Positions 8,101 through 15,108 of a DNA stretch of 42,847 bases are shown here, piece after piece. The notes under the pieces are model-generated. The model ran no database searches and had not been told where the DNA came from. It saw nothing but the letters and a program-made list of their open reading frames with translations. The stretch's first letter is position 1. Every line of letters starts with the position of its first letter. The stretch is from Bacteroidetes bacterium ADurb.Bin217 (GTDB lineage Bacteria; Bacteroidota; Bacteroidia; Bacteroidales; UBA1715). Position numbers and translations under genes: made by a program. Where the stretch lies: NCBI GenBank assembly GCA_002069975.1, contig MWCJ01000024.1, forward strand, positions 1-42,847, read 5' to 3'.

Positions 8101-8481
8101 TCCAAATTTTCCATTAACGGTAATAGATTGTTTGTAATCTACAGGAACATAAATAGTATAACTAAAAGTAAACGAGTTTGCATAAGGAATGTTTATCCAT
8201 AAAAATTTTACGGTGTTGTCGGAAAATTCAAAGTTTTGAGAACTGCTTTCAGCTTTTAATCCATCGGGGAGAGTATGAGTGTATCTACCAAAACCACTAA
8301 GATTTCCTTTGTCTATTGTTATAGTTACCGTAAAACTAGTTCCTGCTATCACCTCTTTAGGGTAATCTGCACGTACAGTAACAACATTAGAATTGTGTAG
8401 ATTCATAAATAAAGCAAACGGCACCGCAATGAGTATAATCAAAAGCAAATGTTTTGCATTAATTGGAAGCTTAGTATTCAT
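5122..8481 (-). CDS. Large repeat-rich surface protein with C-terminal SPOR-like domain
   Basis: This 1119-residue protein has a hydrophobic N-terminal segment (about 11-27) that works as a signal peptide or anchor. Two related beta-rich modules follow (about 33-150 and 165-285). Both contain a phrase like LPDGL/LPQGY followed by a FLWINIPYA/FMWLDAP motif, resembling DUF11-type adhesin modules. Residues about 285-617 are rich in Q, N, S, T and P. A 60-residue tandem repeat spans about 617-951, and the linker to 1025 is disordered. The last 95 residues, starting YFRVQISAGRRL, look like a SPOR domain, which in other proteins binds peptidoglycan stripped of stem peptides. The protein may span from cell wall to surface. 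Function is unknown; the repeat makes length variation likely. Confidence 0.7.
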   Translation of the reverse strand: MNTKLPINAKHLLLIILIAVPFALFMNLHNSNVVTVRADYPKEVIAGTSFTVTITIDKGNLSGFGRYTHTLPDGLKAESSSQNFEFSDNTVKFLWINIPYANSFTFSYTIYVPVDYKQSITVNGKFGYVVDNERRFAEIIPNQIKVINDPLALRKYQAEQQSKSAPVNIDDVTCYRSVNVIGNEAIVSLRVNKANVNSMCKIEEMLPQGYVFYAIDRENADFSSHNNIARFMWLDAPQKDIFYVSYKVIPNPGYSISNLFINGAFSFVDNGITQTVVILERDMRAVSESTGKPLETSLDPNYNANLQSGLSKTTQVQSTPSTTNYSSRAPYDISSQNINSDLSSNQPSLQSKSNPTNTQVQSIGKPVDVPSTLPESNEELATNLKSKNYSQNQIDFFTSSNIAAKPQPYPGTYSPAEDIQGNLQSQQQSIPNPNNKPTVNINAIPAPTTYFPSTQQYSIDDPDNVSTVTNPSYNKNMESGGVNTPVQQSAPAQNQTPQNTSQAVAQSKTTNAEAFENTLYIPAPNLQQQNEQAVKQQTIEEVAKTTPNITTLPNGNKPGETVQYQNQTQPRVSTPGSVQTTSQYSVNQQQSNSTQNTSSQTSSEKQTTSQATSLSTKQPYQQQTVAQGTTTRVPTQTVTGTTPTTQQVQVQNGSVTTKPTDQTTTQSAQPTSNGVTPQSYQQQTVAQGTTTRVPTQTVTGTTPTTQQVQVQNGGITTKPTGQTTTQSVQPTSNGVTPQTYQQQTVAQGTTTRIPTQTITGTTPTTQQVQVQNGGITTKPTGQTTTQSVQPTSNGVTPQTYQQQTVAQGTTTRIPTQTITGTTPTTQQVQVQNGGITTKPTGQTTTQSVQPTSNGVTPQTYQQQTVAQGTTTRIPTQTITGTTPTTQQVQVQNGGITTKPTGQTTTQSVQPTSNGVTPQTYQQQTVAQGTTTRVPTQTITGSAPTTQQVQNGGVTTSKPITQNTLPTQTAINNRNTQNIHQGIIQDENHNNLAIENTTTQPRLSNKENYSQNETKITQISEPNRKLNVYFRVQISAGRRLVNTKFYFAKLNIRDNIIVEQIEGWFKYTINKFDTYVTARNQRNTLWNDSPIKDAFVVAYNGRNRITVQEALMITNQKWVQ
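5626..6630 (-). repeat. 180-bp coding tandem repeat, about 5.6 copies
   Basis: The period is exactly 180 bp (60 codons), so copies keep frame. From 5729 to 6357, about 629 bp (3.5 copies) are perfectly periodic. The outer copies carry a few substitutions, and the copy at the gene's 3' side (5626-5700) lacks 6 bp. The unit encodes a T/Q/P/G-rich segment including TTPTTQQVQVQNG and TYQQQTVAQGTTTR. The perfect core points to recent expansion or gene conversion. Confidence 0.95.
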
Positions 8482-8508
8482 ATAGCACTTTAATAAATAT
8501 CGTTATTG

Positions 8509-8539
8509 CAAATGTAATGCACGAAAATTTAAAATGCAA
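8509..8539 (-). promoter_or_regulatory. Promoter for the large surface protein
   Basis: Minus-strand TACATTTG (8509-8516) matches TAnnTTTG and TTG at 8537-8539 lies 20 nt upstream. Just beyond it a 12-bp direct repeat AAAATTGTTAAT occurs twice back to back (8551-8562, 8563-8574). It could be an upstream binding site. Confidence 0.5.
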
Positions 8540-8617
8540 CAAAAATGCACAAAATTGTTAATAAAATTGTTAATAAGTTGTTTGATGGTAAATTTTGGAG
8601 TATGGAAAATGTATTAA

Positions 8618-8665
8618 AAACGCATATAACTTGCTGATTATTAATTGTGCAGGTTATATGCGTTT
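8618..8665 (-). terminator. Long hairpin downstream of the LOG-family gene
   Basis: AAACGCATATAAC (8618-8630) and GTTATATGCGTTT (8653-8665) are perfect 13-bp reverse complements around a 22-nt loop. On the minus strand the stem ends in a short T-rich run. It lies 32 bp past the stop of the LOG gene, so it most likely terminates that transcript and insulates the surface-protein promoter. Confidence 0.65.
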
Positions 8666-8696
8666 ACGTGTGTGTTTTGCTGCAAAAAAATTGCGA

Positions 8697-9407
8697 TTAG
8701 AAGTTTGGTTTGAGTATATAGCGCGAGTAGAAATCGTTAATAATATGAATTGCTTCGTCGGCGCTATCTACTATTTTCACAAGTTCAAGGTCTTCTGAGC
8801 TTATATTATGTTCGGCATGAAGCATTTGTTCTTTAACCCAATCAAATAAACCTGTCCAATACGATTTTCCGACTAAAACTATTGGAAAATGAGCAATTTT
8901 CATTGTTTGTATAAGTGTGAGCGATTCAAATAATTCATCTAATGTTCCAAATCCACCAGGCATTACAACAAATCCTTGAGAGTATTTAACAAACATTACT
9001 TTTCTTACAAAGAAGTAATCAAAATTTATTAATTTATCTGCATCAATAAACATATTGGGTTCTTGTTCGAAAGGTAAATCTATGTTTACACCTACCGATT
9101 TTCCTTTTCCTCGTTTGGCACCCAAATTACCTGCCTCCATTATACCTGGGCCTCCGCCTGTAATTATACCATACCCATGTTGAGTTAATTGGTACGCTAT
9201 TTCTTCTGCTAATTCGTAATATTTATGATCTGGTTTAGTTCGTGCCGAACCAAATATTGATACACAAGGACCAATACGTGCCAACTTTTCAAATCCTTCT
9301 ACAAATTCTGACATAATTTTAAAAATTTGCCAGGTATCATTTGCTTTTATTTCTTGCCAATCTTTCTGCGAAAATGCGTCTCGCAATAATTCTTCATTTT
9401 CTATCAT
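8697..9407 (-). CDS. LOG-family (TIGR00730) nucleoside-monophosphate phosphoribohydrolase-like protein
   Basis: This 236-residue Rossmann-fold protein contains the two LOG signatures. GGGPGIMEAGNLGAKRGKGKSVGVNI runs from 84, and PGGFGTLDE is at 150-158 with the catalytic glutamate; R135 lies between them. LOG enzymes cleave the N-glycosidic bond of (N6-modified) nucleoside 5'-monophosphates to a free base and ribose 5-phosphate. In bacteria without cytokinins the true substrate is often AMP or another purine nucleotide. The N-terminal 45 residues form a helical extension, common in Bacteroidota members. A -7 promoter match (TATATTTG, 9432-9439, minus) lies 25 bp before the start. The family is secure; the substrate is not shown. 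Confidence 0.88.
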   Translation of the reverse strand: MIENEELLRDAFSQKDWQEIKANDTWQIFKIMSEFVEGFEKLARIGPCVSIFGSARTKPDHKYYELAEEIAYQLTQHGYGIITGGGPGIMEAGNLGAKRGKGKSVGVNIDLPFEQEPNMFIDADKLINFDYFFVRKVMFVKYSQGFVVMPGGFGTLDELFESLTLIQTMKIAHFPIVLVGKSYWTGLFDWVKEQMLHAEHNISSEDLELVKIVDSADEAIHIINDFYSRYILKPNF

Positions 9408-9431
9408 ATCAAGATATTTTTATAGTTTATT

Positions 9432-9439
9432 CAAATATA
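9432..9439 (-). promoter_or_regulatory. Promoter -7 element for the LOG gene
   Basis: TATATTTG on the minus strand fits TAnnTTTG and lies 25 bp before the ATG at 9407. I see no clear -33 element. Confidence 0.4.
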
Positions 9440-9509
9440 TAAAAAAAAACATGAATGTATAATTTTTTTTCACAGATTAAAAAATAGTGTGTAATAAATT
9501 CACATATGA

Positions 9510-10445
9510 CTATATTTTTGGGGGGAAATATCGTTGTGCCATTTGGATGTCCTGTGCTATGGCATTTTTGAGTTCTTCGAGCGAATTGTATTTTTTTTCG
9601 TCTCGCAATCGTTCAACGAAAAATACTCGTAAGGTTTGGTTATACAAATCTTCGTTGAAATTTAAAATGTGTACTTCGATACTTGGAGTAGTGTTGGATG
9701 GGGCAATTGTTGGATTCAATCCTATACTCGTAACCGAATTGTATAGTGTATTGTTATATTCAACGCGGGTTGCATATACTCCTAATAAGGGTATAATTTT
9801 AAATTCTGATTCAGGTTTTACGTTTGCTGTTGGTATACCAATGGTTCGACCTATTTGTCGTCCTTGTTGAACTGTTCCTGCAAGTGAATACGGGTAGCTT
9901 AAATATTCGTGAGCTTTGCGTACATCGCCATGCGTAAGTGCATTTCGTATTTTTGTTGAACTTATGTTTACTTGTTCTAATGTAAAGGCAGGTATTTCTT
10001 CTACTTCGAAACCTAACTCGTTGCCCATTTGTTGCATTAGTGTGAAATCGCCTTGCCCTTGCTTGCCATAGCGGTGGTCGTAACCAATAATTACTTTTTT
10101 TGCATGTATACCTTTATATAGTATATTGGTAATATATTCTAGTGCCGATAGTTGCGAAAATTCATGAGTAAATGGTAGTACAATACAATGATCAACACCT
10201 ATGTCGGCTAATAATCTAAGTTTTTCGTCGAGTGTAGAAAGCATTTTAAAATCTTGTGTCTTTCCAAAAAAAACTTGCGGGTGTGGCCAAAAGGTTAACA
10301 CTACCGTTTGTCCATTATATAATTCTTTTTCTTTGTTCAGTTGGTTTAGTAATGTTTTATGTCCAACGTGTACACCATCAAACATACCTATAGTAACAAT
10401 AGGATTGATAGCCGAAAAAGATTCAAGAGAATGGTGAATAATCAT
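9510..10445 (-). CDS. ribF: Bifunctional riboflavin kinase / FAD synthetase
   Basis: This enzyme phosphorylates riboflavin to FMN and adenylylates FMN to FAD in the cytoplasm. Its 311 residues match the usual bifunctional length. The N-terminal nucleotidyltransferase has GMFDGVHVGH (20-29) and SSTKIR (162-167). The C-terminal flavokinase begins near 188 with GRQIGRTIGIPTANV (195-209) and ends with the RDEKKYNSLEELKNAI helix. It lies 17 bp downstream of lepA on the same strand, so a lepA-ribF operon is likely. I see no FMN riboswitch upstream. The call is secure. Confidence 0.95.
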   Translation of the reverse strand: MIIHHSLESFSAINPIVTIGMFDGVHVGHKTLLNQLNKEKELYNGQTVVLTFWPHPQVFFGKTQDFKMLSTLDEKLRLLADIGVDHCIVLPFTHEFSQLSALEYITNILYKGIHAKKVIIGYDHRYGKQGQGDFTLMQQMGNELGFEVEEIPAFTLEQVNISSTKIRNALTHGDVRKAHEYLSYPYSLAGTVQQGRQIGRTIGIPTANVKPESEFKIIPLLGVYATRVEYNNTLYNSVTSIGLNPTIAPSNTTPSIEVHILNFNEDLYNQTLRVFFVERLRDEKKYNSLEELKNAIAQDIQMAQRYFPPKI

Positions 10446-10462
10446 TACTTTTGAATAAATTG

Positions 10463-12253
10463 TTAATCGTTGATTTTAAGTACTGCTAAAAATGCTTTTT
10501 GTGGAACTTCAACATTTCCAACTTGTTTCATTCGTTTTTTACCTTTTTTCTGTTTTTCGAGCAGTTTGCGTTTGCGCGAAATATCTCCACCATAACATTT
10601 TGCTGTTACATCTTTTCGAACAGCTTTTACTGTTTCGCGAGCTATAACTTTACTGCCTATTGCTGCTTGTATAGCAACATCAAATTGTTGACGAGGAATT
10701 AATTCTTTTAGTTTTTCACATATTTTTTTTCCAAATTCATATGCATTGCTTGTGTGGATAAGTGCCGAAAGTGCATCTACAGGTTCTCCGTTGAGCAAAA
10801 TATCGAGTTTTGCTAATTTTGATTCTCTATAGCCAATAATATGATAATCGAACGATGCATATCCTTTGGAAATACTTTTGAGTTTATCGTAAAAATCGAA
10901 TACAATTTCGCCCAAAGGCATTTCAAAAGTTACCTCTACACGATTTCCTGTCATGTATGTCTGACTTTTTAATAATCCTCGTTTGTTAATACACAAACTC
11001 ATAATAGGACCAATATATTCGGCATTAGTAATTATTTGTGCATTTATATATGGTTCTTCTATGTATTCAATTTTCGAAGGGTCGGGTAAATCTGTAGGGT
11101 TGTTTATAATAATTTTTTCTTGTTTTTTTGTGTAGCACAAATACGATACGTTAGGTGTAGTGGTTATTACACTCATGTCAAATTCCCGATCGAGTCGCTC
11201 TTGAATTATTTCCATGTGTAATAAACCCAAAAATCCGCAACGAAATCCAAATCCTAAAGCTAACGAAGATTCCGGTTCGTATGTTAACGAGGCATCGTTG
11301 AGTTGTAATTTTTCCATTGAAGCACGTAATTCTTCATAATCTTCGGTATCAATAGGGTATATGCCGGCAAAAACCATAGGTTTTACATCTTCAAATCCCG
11401 AAATTGCTTTATCGCAAGGGTTGTTCGTGTGTGTTATTGTATCACCTACTTTTACTTCTTTTGAGGTTTTTATGCCCGATATTATGTATCCAACATTGCC
11501 GGTGCCTACACTTTCGCGAGGAATCATATCTAGACGAAGAATACCAACTTCATCGGCTTCGTATTCTTTTTTTGTATTTACAAATTTTACTTTATCACCT
11601 TTGCGGATAGTTCCGTTAACTACTTTGAAGTAAGCTATAATTCCTCGAAATGAATTAAATACCGAGTCGAAAATAAGAGCTTGTAATGGAGCGTCCGAAT
11701 TGCCTTTAGGGGCAGGTACTTTTTCAACAATTGTTTCTAATATTGCATCAATTCCCAAGCCCGTTTTTCCGCTTGCTTCAAGAATATCTTCTCGTTTGCA
11801 GCCTATAAGTTCTATTATCTGGTCTTTAACTTCTTCGGGCATTGCACTTGGTAAGTCCATTTTATTGAGAACAGGAATTATTTCCAAATCGTGTTCAATA
11901 GCTAAATATAAATTTGAAATTGTTTGTGCTTGTATTCCCTGTGTTGCATCTATTATAAGTAATGCACCTTCACAGGCAGCAATAGAACGTGAAACTTCGT
12001 ACGAAAAGTCAACATGTCCGGGAGTGTCAATTAAATTTAAGGTGTATTTTTCTCCTTTATATTCATAATCCATTTGTATAGCATGGCTCTTTATAGTTAT
12101 ACCGCGTTCGCGTTCTAAATCCATATTGTCGAGCACCTGTTCTTGAGCATCGCGTTCCGAAACAGTTTTGGTAACTTCCAAAAGTCGGTCAGCCAATGTG
12201 CTCTTACCGTGGTCAATATGTGCTATGATGCAAAAATTACGAATGTATTTCAT
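10463..12253 (-). CDS. lepA: Translation elongation factor 4 (LepA)
   Basis: EF4 is a ribosome-bound GTPase that affects initiation or back-translocation under stress. Its 596 residues are the normal length. The G1 loop is AHIDHGKST (11-19), G3 is DTPGH (76-80) and G4 is NKMD (130-133). The EF4-specific C-terminal domain ends [35 protein letters not shown], a family hallmark. A minus-strand -7 element (TATATTTG at 12331-12338) lies 77 bp upstream, inside the left copy of the direct repeat that brackets the next two genes. lepA and ribF are probably co-transcribed. Confidence 0.97.
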   Translation of the reverse strand: MKYIRNFCIIAHIDHGKSTLADRLLEVTKTVSERDAQEQVLDNMDLERERGITIKSHAIQMDYEYKGEKYTLNLIDTPGHVDFSYEVSRSIAACEGALLIIDATQGIQAQTISNLYLAIEHDLEIIPVLNKMDLPSAMPEEVKDQIIELIGCKREDILEASGKTGLGIDAILETIVEKVPAPKGNSDAPLQALIFDSVFNSFRGIIAYFKVVNGTIRKGDKVKFVNTKKEYEADEVGILRLDMIPRESVGTGNVGYIISGIKTSKEVKVGDTITHTNNPCDKAISGFEDVKPMVFAGIYPIDTEDYEELRASMEKLQLNDASLTYEPESSLALGFGFRCGFLGLLHMEIIQERLDREFDMSVITTTPNVSYLCYTKKQEKIIINNPTDLPDPSKIEYIEEPYINAQIITNAEYIGPIMSLCINKRGLLKSQTYMTGNRVEVTFEMPLGEIVFDFYDKLKSISKGYASFDYHIIGYRESKLAKLDILLNGEPVDALSALIHTSNAYEFGKKICEKLKELIPRQQFDVAIQAAIGSKVIARETVKAVRKDVTAKCYGGDISRKRKLLEKQKKGKKRMKQVGNVEVPQKAFLAVLKIND

Positions 12254-12329
12254 GTGTTTTAATTAAGTTTACAATTGCTATTCAATTAATTATACTGTAT
12301 TGAATAGTTCTATATATTTTTGTTCGGAG

Positions 12330-12376
12330 GCAAATATAATAAAAAAACATTCGCATTATGTACGTATAAAAAAATA
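12330..12376. repeat. Direct repeat, copy A (left flank of TPR/ATPase block)
   Basis: This 47-bp stretch, starting GCAAATATAATAAAAAAACA and ending TACGTATAAAAAAATA, recurs at 14903-14948. There are two substitutions, adjacent to the TACGTA core, and one single-A indel. A TATATTTG promoter element starts 33 nt after the repeat in both copies. Confidence 0.85.
12331..12338 (-). promoter_or_regulatory. Promoter -7 element for lepA
   Basis: TATATTTG on the minus strand, matching TAnnTTTG. The same element is present but orphaned in the second repeat copy near 14904. Confidence 0.45.
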
Positions 12377-12409
12377 GGTGTAATGTGCTACGTTTGTAAT
12401 TTTATGTGG

Positions 12410-12417
12410 TATATTTG
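12410..12417 (+). promoter_or_regulatory. Promoter -7 element for the TPR gene
   Basis: TATATTTG fits TAnnTTTG and lies 21 bp before the ATG at 12439. A convincing -33 element is lacking. Confidence 0.4.
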
Positions 12418-12438
12418 TGAGGTAGTATATAAAAAGAA

Positions 12439-13443
12439 ATGAAAAAATATCTTCTAGTATTCATATTAATAATTCCACTATTAGTTAATAGTCAAATTGA
12501 TAGTTCTGTATATAAAATTGGAATTTCTCATTTAACTAATTGTAAATTTAAAAAAGCATATAAATACTTCAACAAACAATCAAAAAAAGTCAATATATCA
12601 AATTATCCTGATATTCTTTATTATAAAGCAGTTTCATACAATTGTTTAAACAAAGATGCTGCAAAAACAATTACTTATTTTAATGATTATATTAAACTAA
12701 ATCCAAACGATTATAGAGCTTATGTAAGAAGAGGTATATGTTATTATAAGACATTCTATCAAAATAATAAGGCAAAAAGTGATTTTCTAAAAGCATTAGA
12801 ATTAAACCCATTTAATCCTGAAGCAAACTATTATTTGGCATCTTTGTATTCAATCAAGAGAGATACTATTCAAACCGAATTAATTGAGATTTATTATAAT
12901 CAATTTTTTAATTTAGTTGATTCTACACACTTTTTATTCAATTATGCTCATCGTAATAGAGCTATTACAAGAAAAAAATTTAATCATAATTTTTTTTTAG
13001 AAGATCAACAATATCTTAAGAATTCAAATAATATGCATATATATGTATTTCCTACAAGATTAATGTCTCAAGATACTATTAAATTTGATATTCAAAATTT
13101 TCATAAAAAATATGGCTATTTCGTATCTTCTGGAAATTTAAAAGATACAATTACATTTAATGAATTTATAAAAATATCTAGTCTAAAAGAATTATTGCAT
13201 GTTGATTCTGTTGTATCATTTATGATAAGTTTTTCTTATGGAAAATATTGCAATAATAAGTTTATAGCACTTTCTTTTACTGGCGATTCTTTTGAGAATA
13301 GTATTATCGATTATCTATACAAATTTGTAGATGGTAATCGTATTTATTTTGAAGATATTACAGCAATAAAAAATGGAAGTGTCCCCCAAAAATATGCAGT
13401 AATGATGTATGAATATAAATTAACTTATGATGATACGCGTTAG
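12439..13443 (+). CDS. Secreted or periplasmic TPR-repeat protein of unknown function
   Basis: This 334-residue protein has a signal peptide (1-18, MKKYLLVFILIIPLLVNS). Helical repeats at about 20-165 have TPR character, including ILYYKAVSYNCLNKDAAKTITYFNDYIKLNPNDYRAYVRRGICYYK and ALELNPFNPEANYYLASLY. The remainder (about 195-334) is a mixed domain that I do not recognise. It is very rich in A/T-ending codons, lysine and asparagine, more so than its neighbours, which hints at separate origin. It stands alone on its strand between lepA and the DUF4143 ATPase, inside the direct-repeat bracket. TPRs mediate protein contacts; nothing more can be said about its job. Confidence 0.65.
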   Translation: MKKYLLVFILIIPLLVNSQIDSSVYKIGISHLTNCKFKKAYKYFNKQSKKVNISNYPDILYYKAVSYNCLNKDAAKTITYFNDYIKLNPNDYRAYVRRGICYYKTFYQNNKAKSDFLKALELNPFNPEANYYLASLYSIKRDTIQTELIEIYYNQFFNLVDSTHFLFNYAHRNRAITRKKFNHNFFLEDQQYLKNSNNMHIYVFPTRLMSQDTIKFDIQNFHKKYGYFVSSGNLKDTITFNEFIKISSLKELLHVDSVVSFMISFSYGKYCNNKFIALSFTGDSFENSIIDYLYKFVDGNRIYFEDITAIKNGSVPQKYAVMMYEYKLTYDDTR

Positions 13444-13576
13444 ACTTACGGTAGTAATTCTACAAGTTTTATATTCTTTTCGCTTATATAGTATTCTATC
13501 AGTTTGCAGAAATTAGAACATACATTATTGTTCATGCGTTAGCGAGGCAATATTTATCTCATTAATAATCGTCTTT

Positions 13577-13636
13577 TTCACTATATATTATAACCTACAG
13601 TGAATATATTCACTAAAAGTTATGTTTTTTAGTGAA
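13577..13636. promoter_or_regulatory. Cluster of AGTGAA/TTCACT palindromes, candidate operator
   Basis: A perfect 16-bp palindrome AGTGAATATATTCACT lies at 13599-13614. Its right half also forms a second inverted repeat, TTCACTAAAA (13609-13618) with TTTTAGTGAA (13627-13636). A further TTCACT is at 13577-13582. The cluster sits just upstream of the probable promoter of the ATPase gene, so a repressor or activator could bind it. The role is inference. Confidence 0.5.
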
Positions 13637-13654
13637 TTTATCAGAAAAATGTAC

Positions 13655-13662
13655 TATCTTTA
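13655..13662 (+). promoter_or_regulatory. Promoter -7 element for the DUF4143 ATPase
   Basis: TATCTTTA matches TAnnTTTG at all but the last base. It lies 18 bp before the ATG at 13680, which supports that start over an in-frame ATG at 13632. Confidence 0.35.
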
Positions 13663-13679
13663 CTGATATTTTTATACAC

Positions 13680-14801
13680 ATGTACACACGATATATAAGC
13701 GACATAATTGAAAAAAAGATTGGTTCGGGCAAAGCAATAGTTGTAATAGGTCCGAGGCAAGTTGGAAAAACAACTTTAATAGAAACAATTCTTAAAAACA
13801 AGGACTATCTGTTTCTAAATGGTGATGACCCCAAAACAAAAACGTTATTAACAGAGCCAAATACAGAACAGATTCGAACGATTTTGGGACAACATAAACT
13901 CGTATTTATTGATGAAGCACAAAGAATAAACGGTATTGGCTTAACAATGAAAATAATAACCGATCGATTTAAAGAAGTTCAGTTGTTTGCAAGTGGTTCA
14001 TCGTCGTTCGATTTGTCAAATAGAATAAATGAGCCATTAACCGGCCGCAAATGGGAATACCAATTATTTCCGATTTCGTGGGAAGAATATGAAAATAACC
14101 ATGGGTATGTATATGCCGAACAACAACTGGAAAACAGACTGTTATATGGTTTTTATCCAGATGTTTTAAATAATTCGGGAAACGAAATTAGTGTTTTAAG
14201 AAACCTTGTAAGCAGCTATCTTTATAAAGATATACTTTCATATTCCGATATAAGAAAACCCGATGTGTTAGAGAAATTAGTGCAAGCACTTGCTCTACAG
14301 ATAGGTAGTGAGGTTAATTATTCGGAATTGGCTCAAATAGTTTCTGTCGATAAAAATACGGTTGCCAAATACATCGATATTTTGGAAAAGGGTTTTGTAA
14401 TATTTCAACTTGGTAGTTTTAGTCGCAATATCAGGAACGAAATAAAAACGAGCAAAAAAATATATTTCTACGACAATGGCGTTAGAAATATGATAATAGG
14501 AAATTTTGACCCGATTGAGCTAAGAACTGACAAAGGAGCTTTATGGGAAAATTTTTTAATTTCAGAACGAATAAAGCAAAATGAGTATAAACAAAGCTTG
14601 GCGCGAACCTATTTTTGGCGAACAAAACAGCAGCAAGAGATTGATTTTATTGAAGATAATGGAGGTCGAATCTCGGGTTTTGAATTCAAATGGCAAAACA
14701 AGAAAAATATAAAATTACCAAAAACATTTGTAGAATCGTATCATGCTGAAAGCAAAATTATTGACCGTGATAATTTTCGTGAATTTGTAGTAATTAGTTA
14801 G
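13680..14801 (+). CDS. AAA-type ATPase with DUF4143 domain
   Basis: This 373-residue protein begins with a P-loop ATPase domain. Walker A is GPRQVGKTT (24-32, K30) and Walker B is LVFIDEA (74-80, D78, E79). Sensor-like ASGSSSF precedes the C-terminal DUF4143 region (about 170-330). The end, FWRTKQQQEIDFIEDNGGRISGFEFKW, has the restriction-endonuclease-like look often seen in this family. I chose the ATG at 13680 because the protein then starts with the family's usual MYTRYISDII and the -7 element lies upstream. An ATG at 13632 would add 16 residues. These ATPases are abundant and mobile in Bacteroidota, and their cellular role is unknown. The family call is firm. Confidence 0.82.
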   Translation: MYTRYISDIIEKKIGSGKAIVVIGPRQVGKTTLIETILKNKDYLFLNGDDPKTKTLLTEPNTEQIRTILGQHKLVFIDEAQRINGIGLTMKIITDRFKEVQLFASGSSSFDLSNRINEPLTGRKWEYQLFPISWEEYENNHGYVYAEQQLENRLLYGFYPDVLNNSGNEISVLRNLVSSYLYKDILSYSDIRKPDVLEKLVQALALQIGSEVNYSELAQIVSVDKNTVAKYIDILEKGFVIFQLGSFSRNIRNEIKTSKKIYFYDNGVRNMIIGNFDPIELRTDKGALWENFLISERIKQNEYKQSLARTYFWRTKQQQEIDFIEDNGGRISGFEFKWQNKKNIKLPKTFVESYHAESKIIDRDNFREFVVIS

Positions 14802-14902
14802 AAACTGTTTAAATGTAAACAACCTCTTAAAAATCTGGTATTTAAAAATATATTGGTGGGGCAAATGGTGGTGCATGGAATGTTGACGTTTAGCACTCTG
14901 AC

Positions 14903-14948
14903 GCAAATATAATAAAAAACATTCGCAATAAGTACGTATAAAAAAATA
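14903..14948. repeat. Direct repeat, copy B (right flank of TPR/ATPase block)
   Basis: This 46-bp stretch is near-identical to 12330-12376. It contains the minus-strand TATATTTG that serves lepA in copy A, but here that element faces only the 3' end of the ATPase gene. It is therefore probably a relic. Confidence 0.85.
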
Positions 14949-14957
14949 AGTATATGC

Positions 14958-14989
14958 TTGTATATTTTTAAATATTAAGAGTATATTTG
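14958..14989 (+). promoter_or_regulatory. Promoter for the TonB receptor signalling operon
   Basis: TTG (14958-14960), 21 nt, then TATATTTG (14982-14989) fit the Bacteroidota consensus and face the gene at 15109. Confidence 0.5.
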
Positions 14990-15084
14990 TATAATAGAGA
15001 GAGAAAATTTTGAGGATTAATAGTAATTAATTGCAACCTAATCATTGTAGATTTATAGAACAATAAAGTTTTGATAAATAGAGT

Positions 15085-15098
15085 GCTGTAATTACAGC
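15085..15098. promoter_or_regulatory. 14-bp perfect palindrome just before the TonB-receptor start
   Basis: GCTGTAATTACAGC is its own reverse complement and ends 10 bp before the ATG at 15109. It could be an operator or, in RNA, a translational element at the initiation site. Confidence 0.35.
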
Positions 15099-15108
15099 TT
15101 GTAATAAA

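Larger units (their letters stand above)
14802..15108. other. Intergenic region with repeat copy B and TonB-receptor leader
   Basis: The first 100 bp show no gene. Repeat copy B lies at 14903-14948, the TonB-gene promoter at 14958-14989, and an untranslated leader of about 110 nt follows. The leader ends in a palindrome at 15085-15098. I find no cobalamin-riboswitch signature in it. Confidence 0.5.

Noticed and set aside
8595..8798. 67-codon plus-strand open frame
   Set aside because: It spans a terminator-like hairpin and runs antisense into the LOG gene; no family resemblance.
13632..13679. Longer N-terminus for the DUF4143 ATPase
   Set aside because: The extra 16 residues are unlike the family, and the likely -7 element lies inside this stretch.
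14990..15108. Cobalamin riboswitch before the TonB receptor
   Set aside because: The leader is short and lacks the conserved B12-box; only the 14-bp palindrome stands out.
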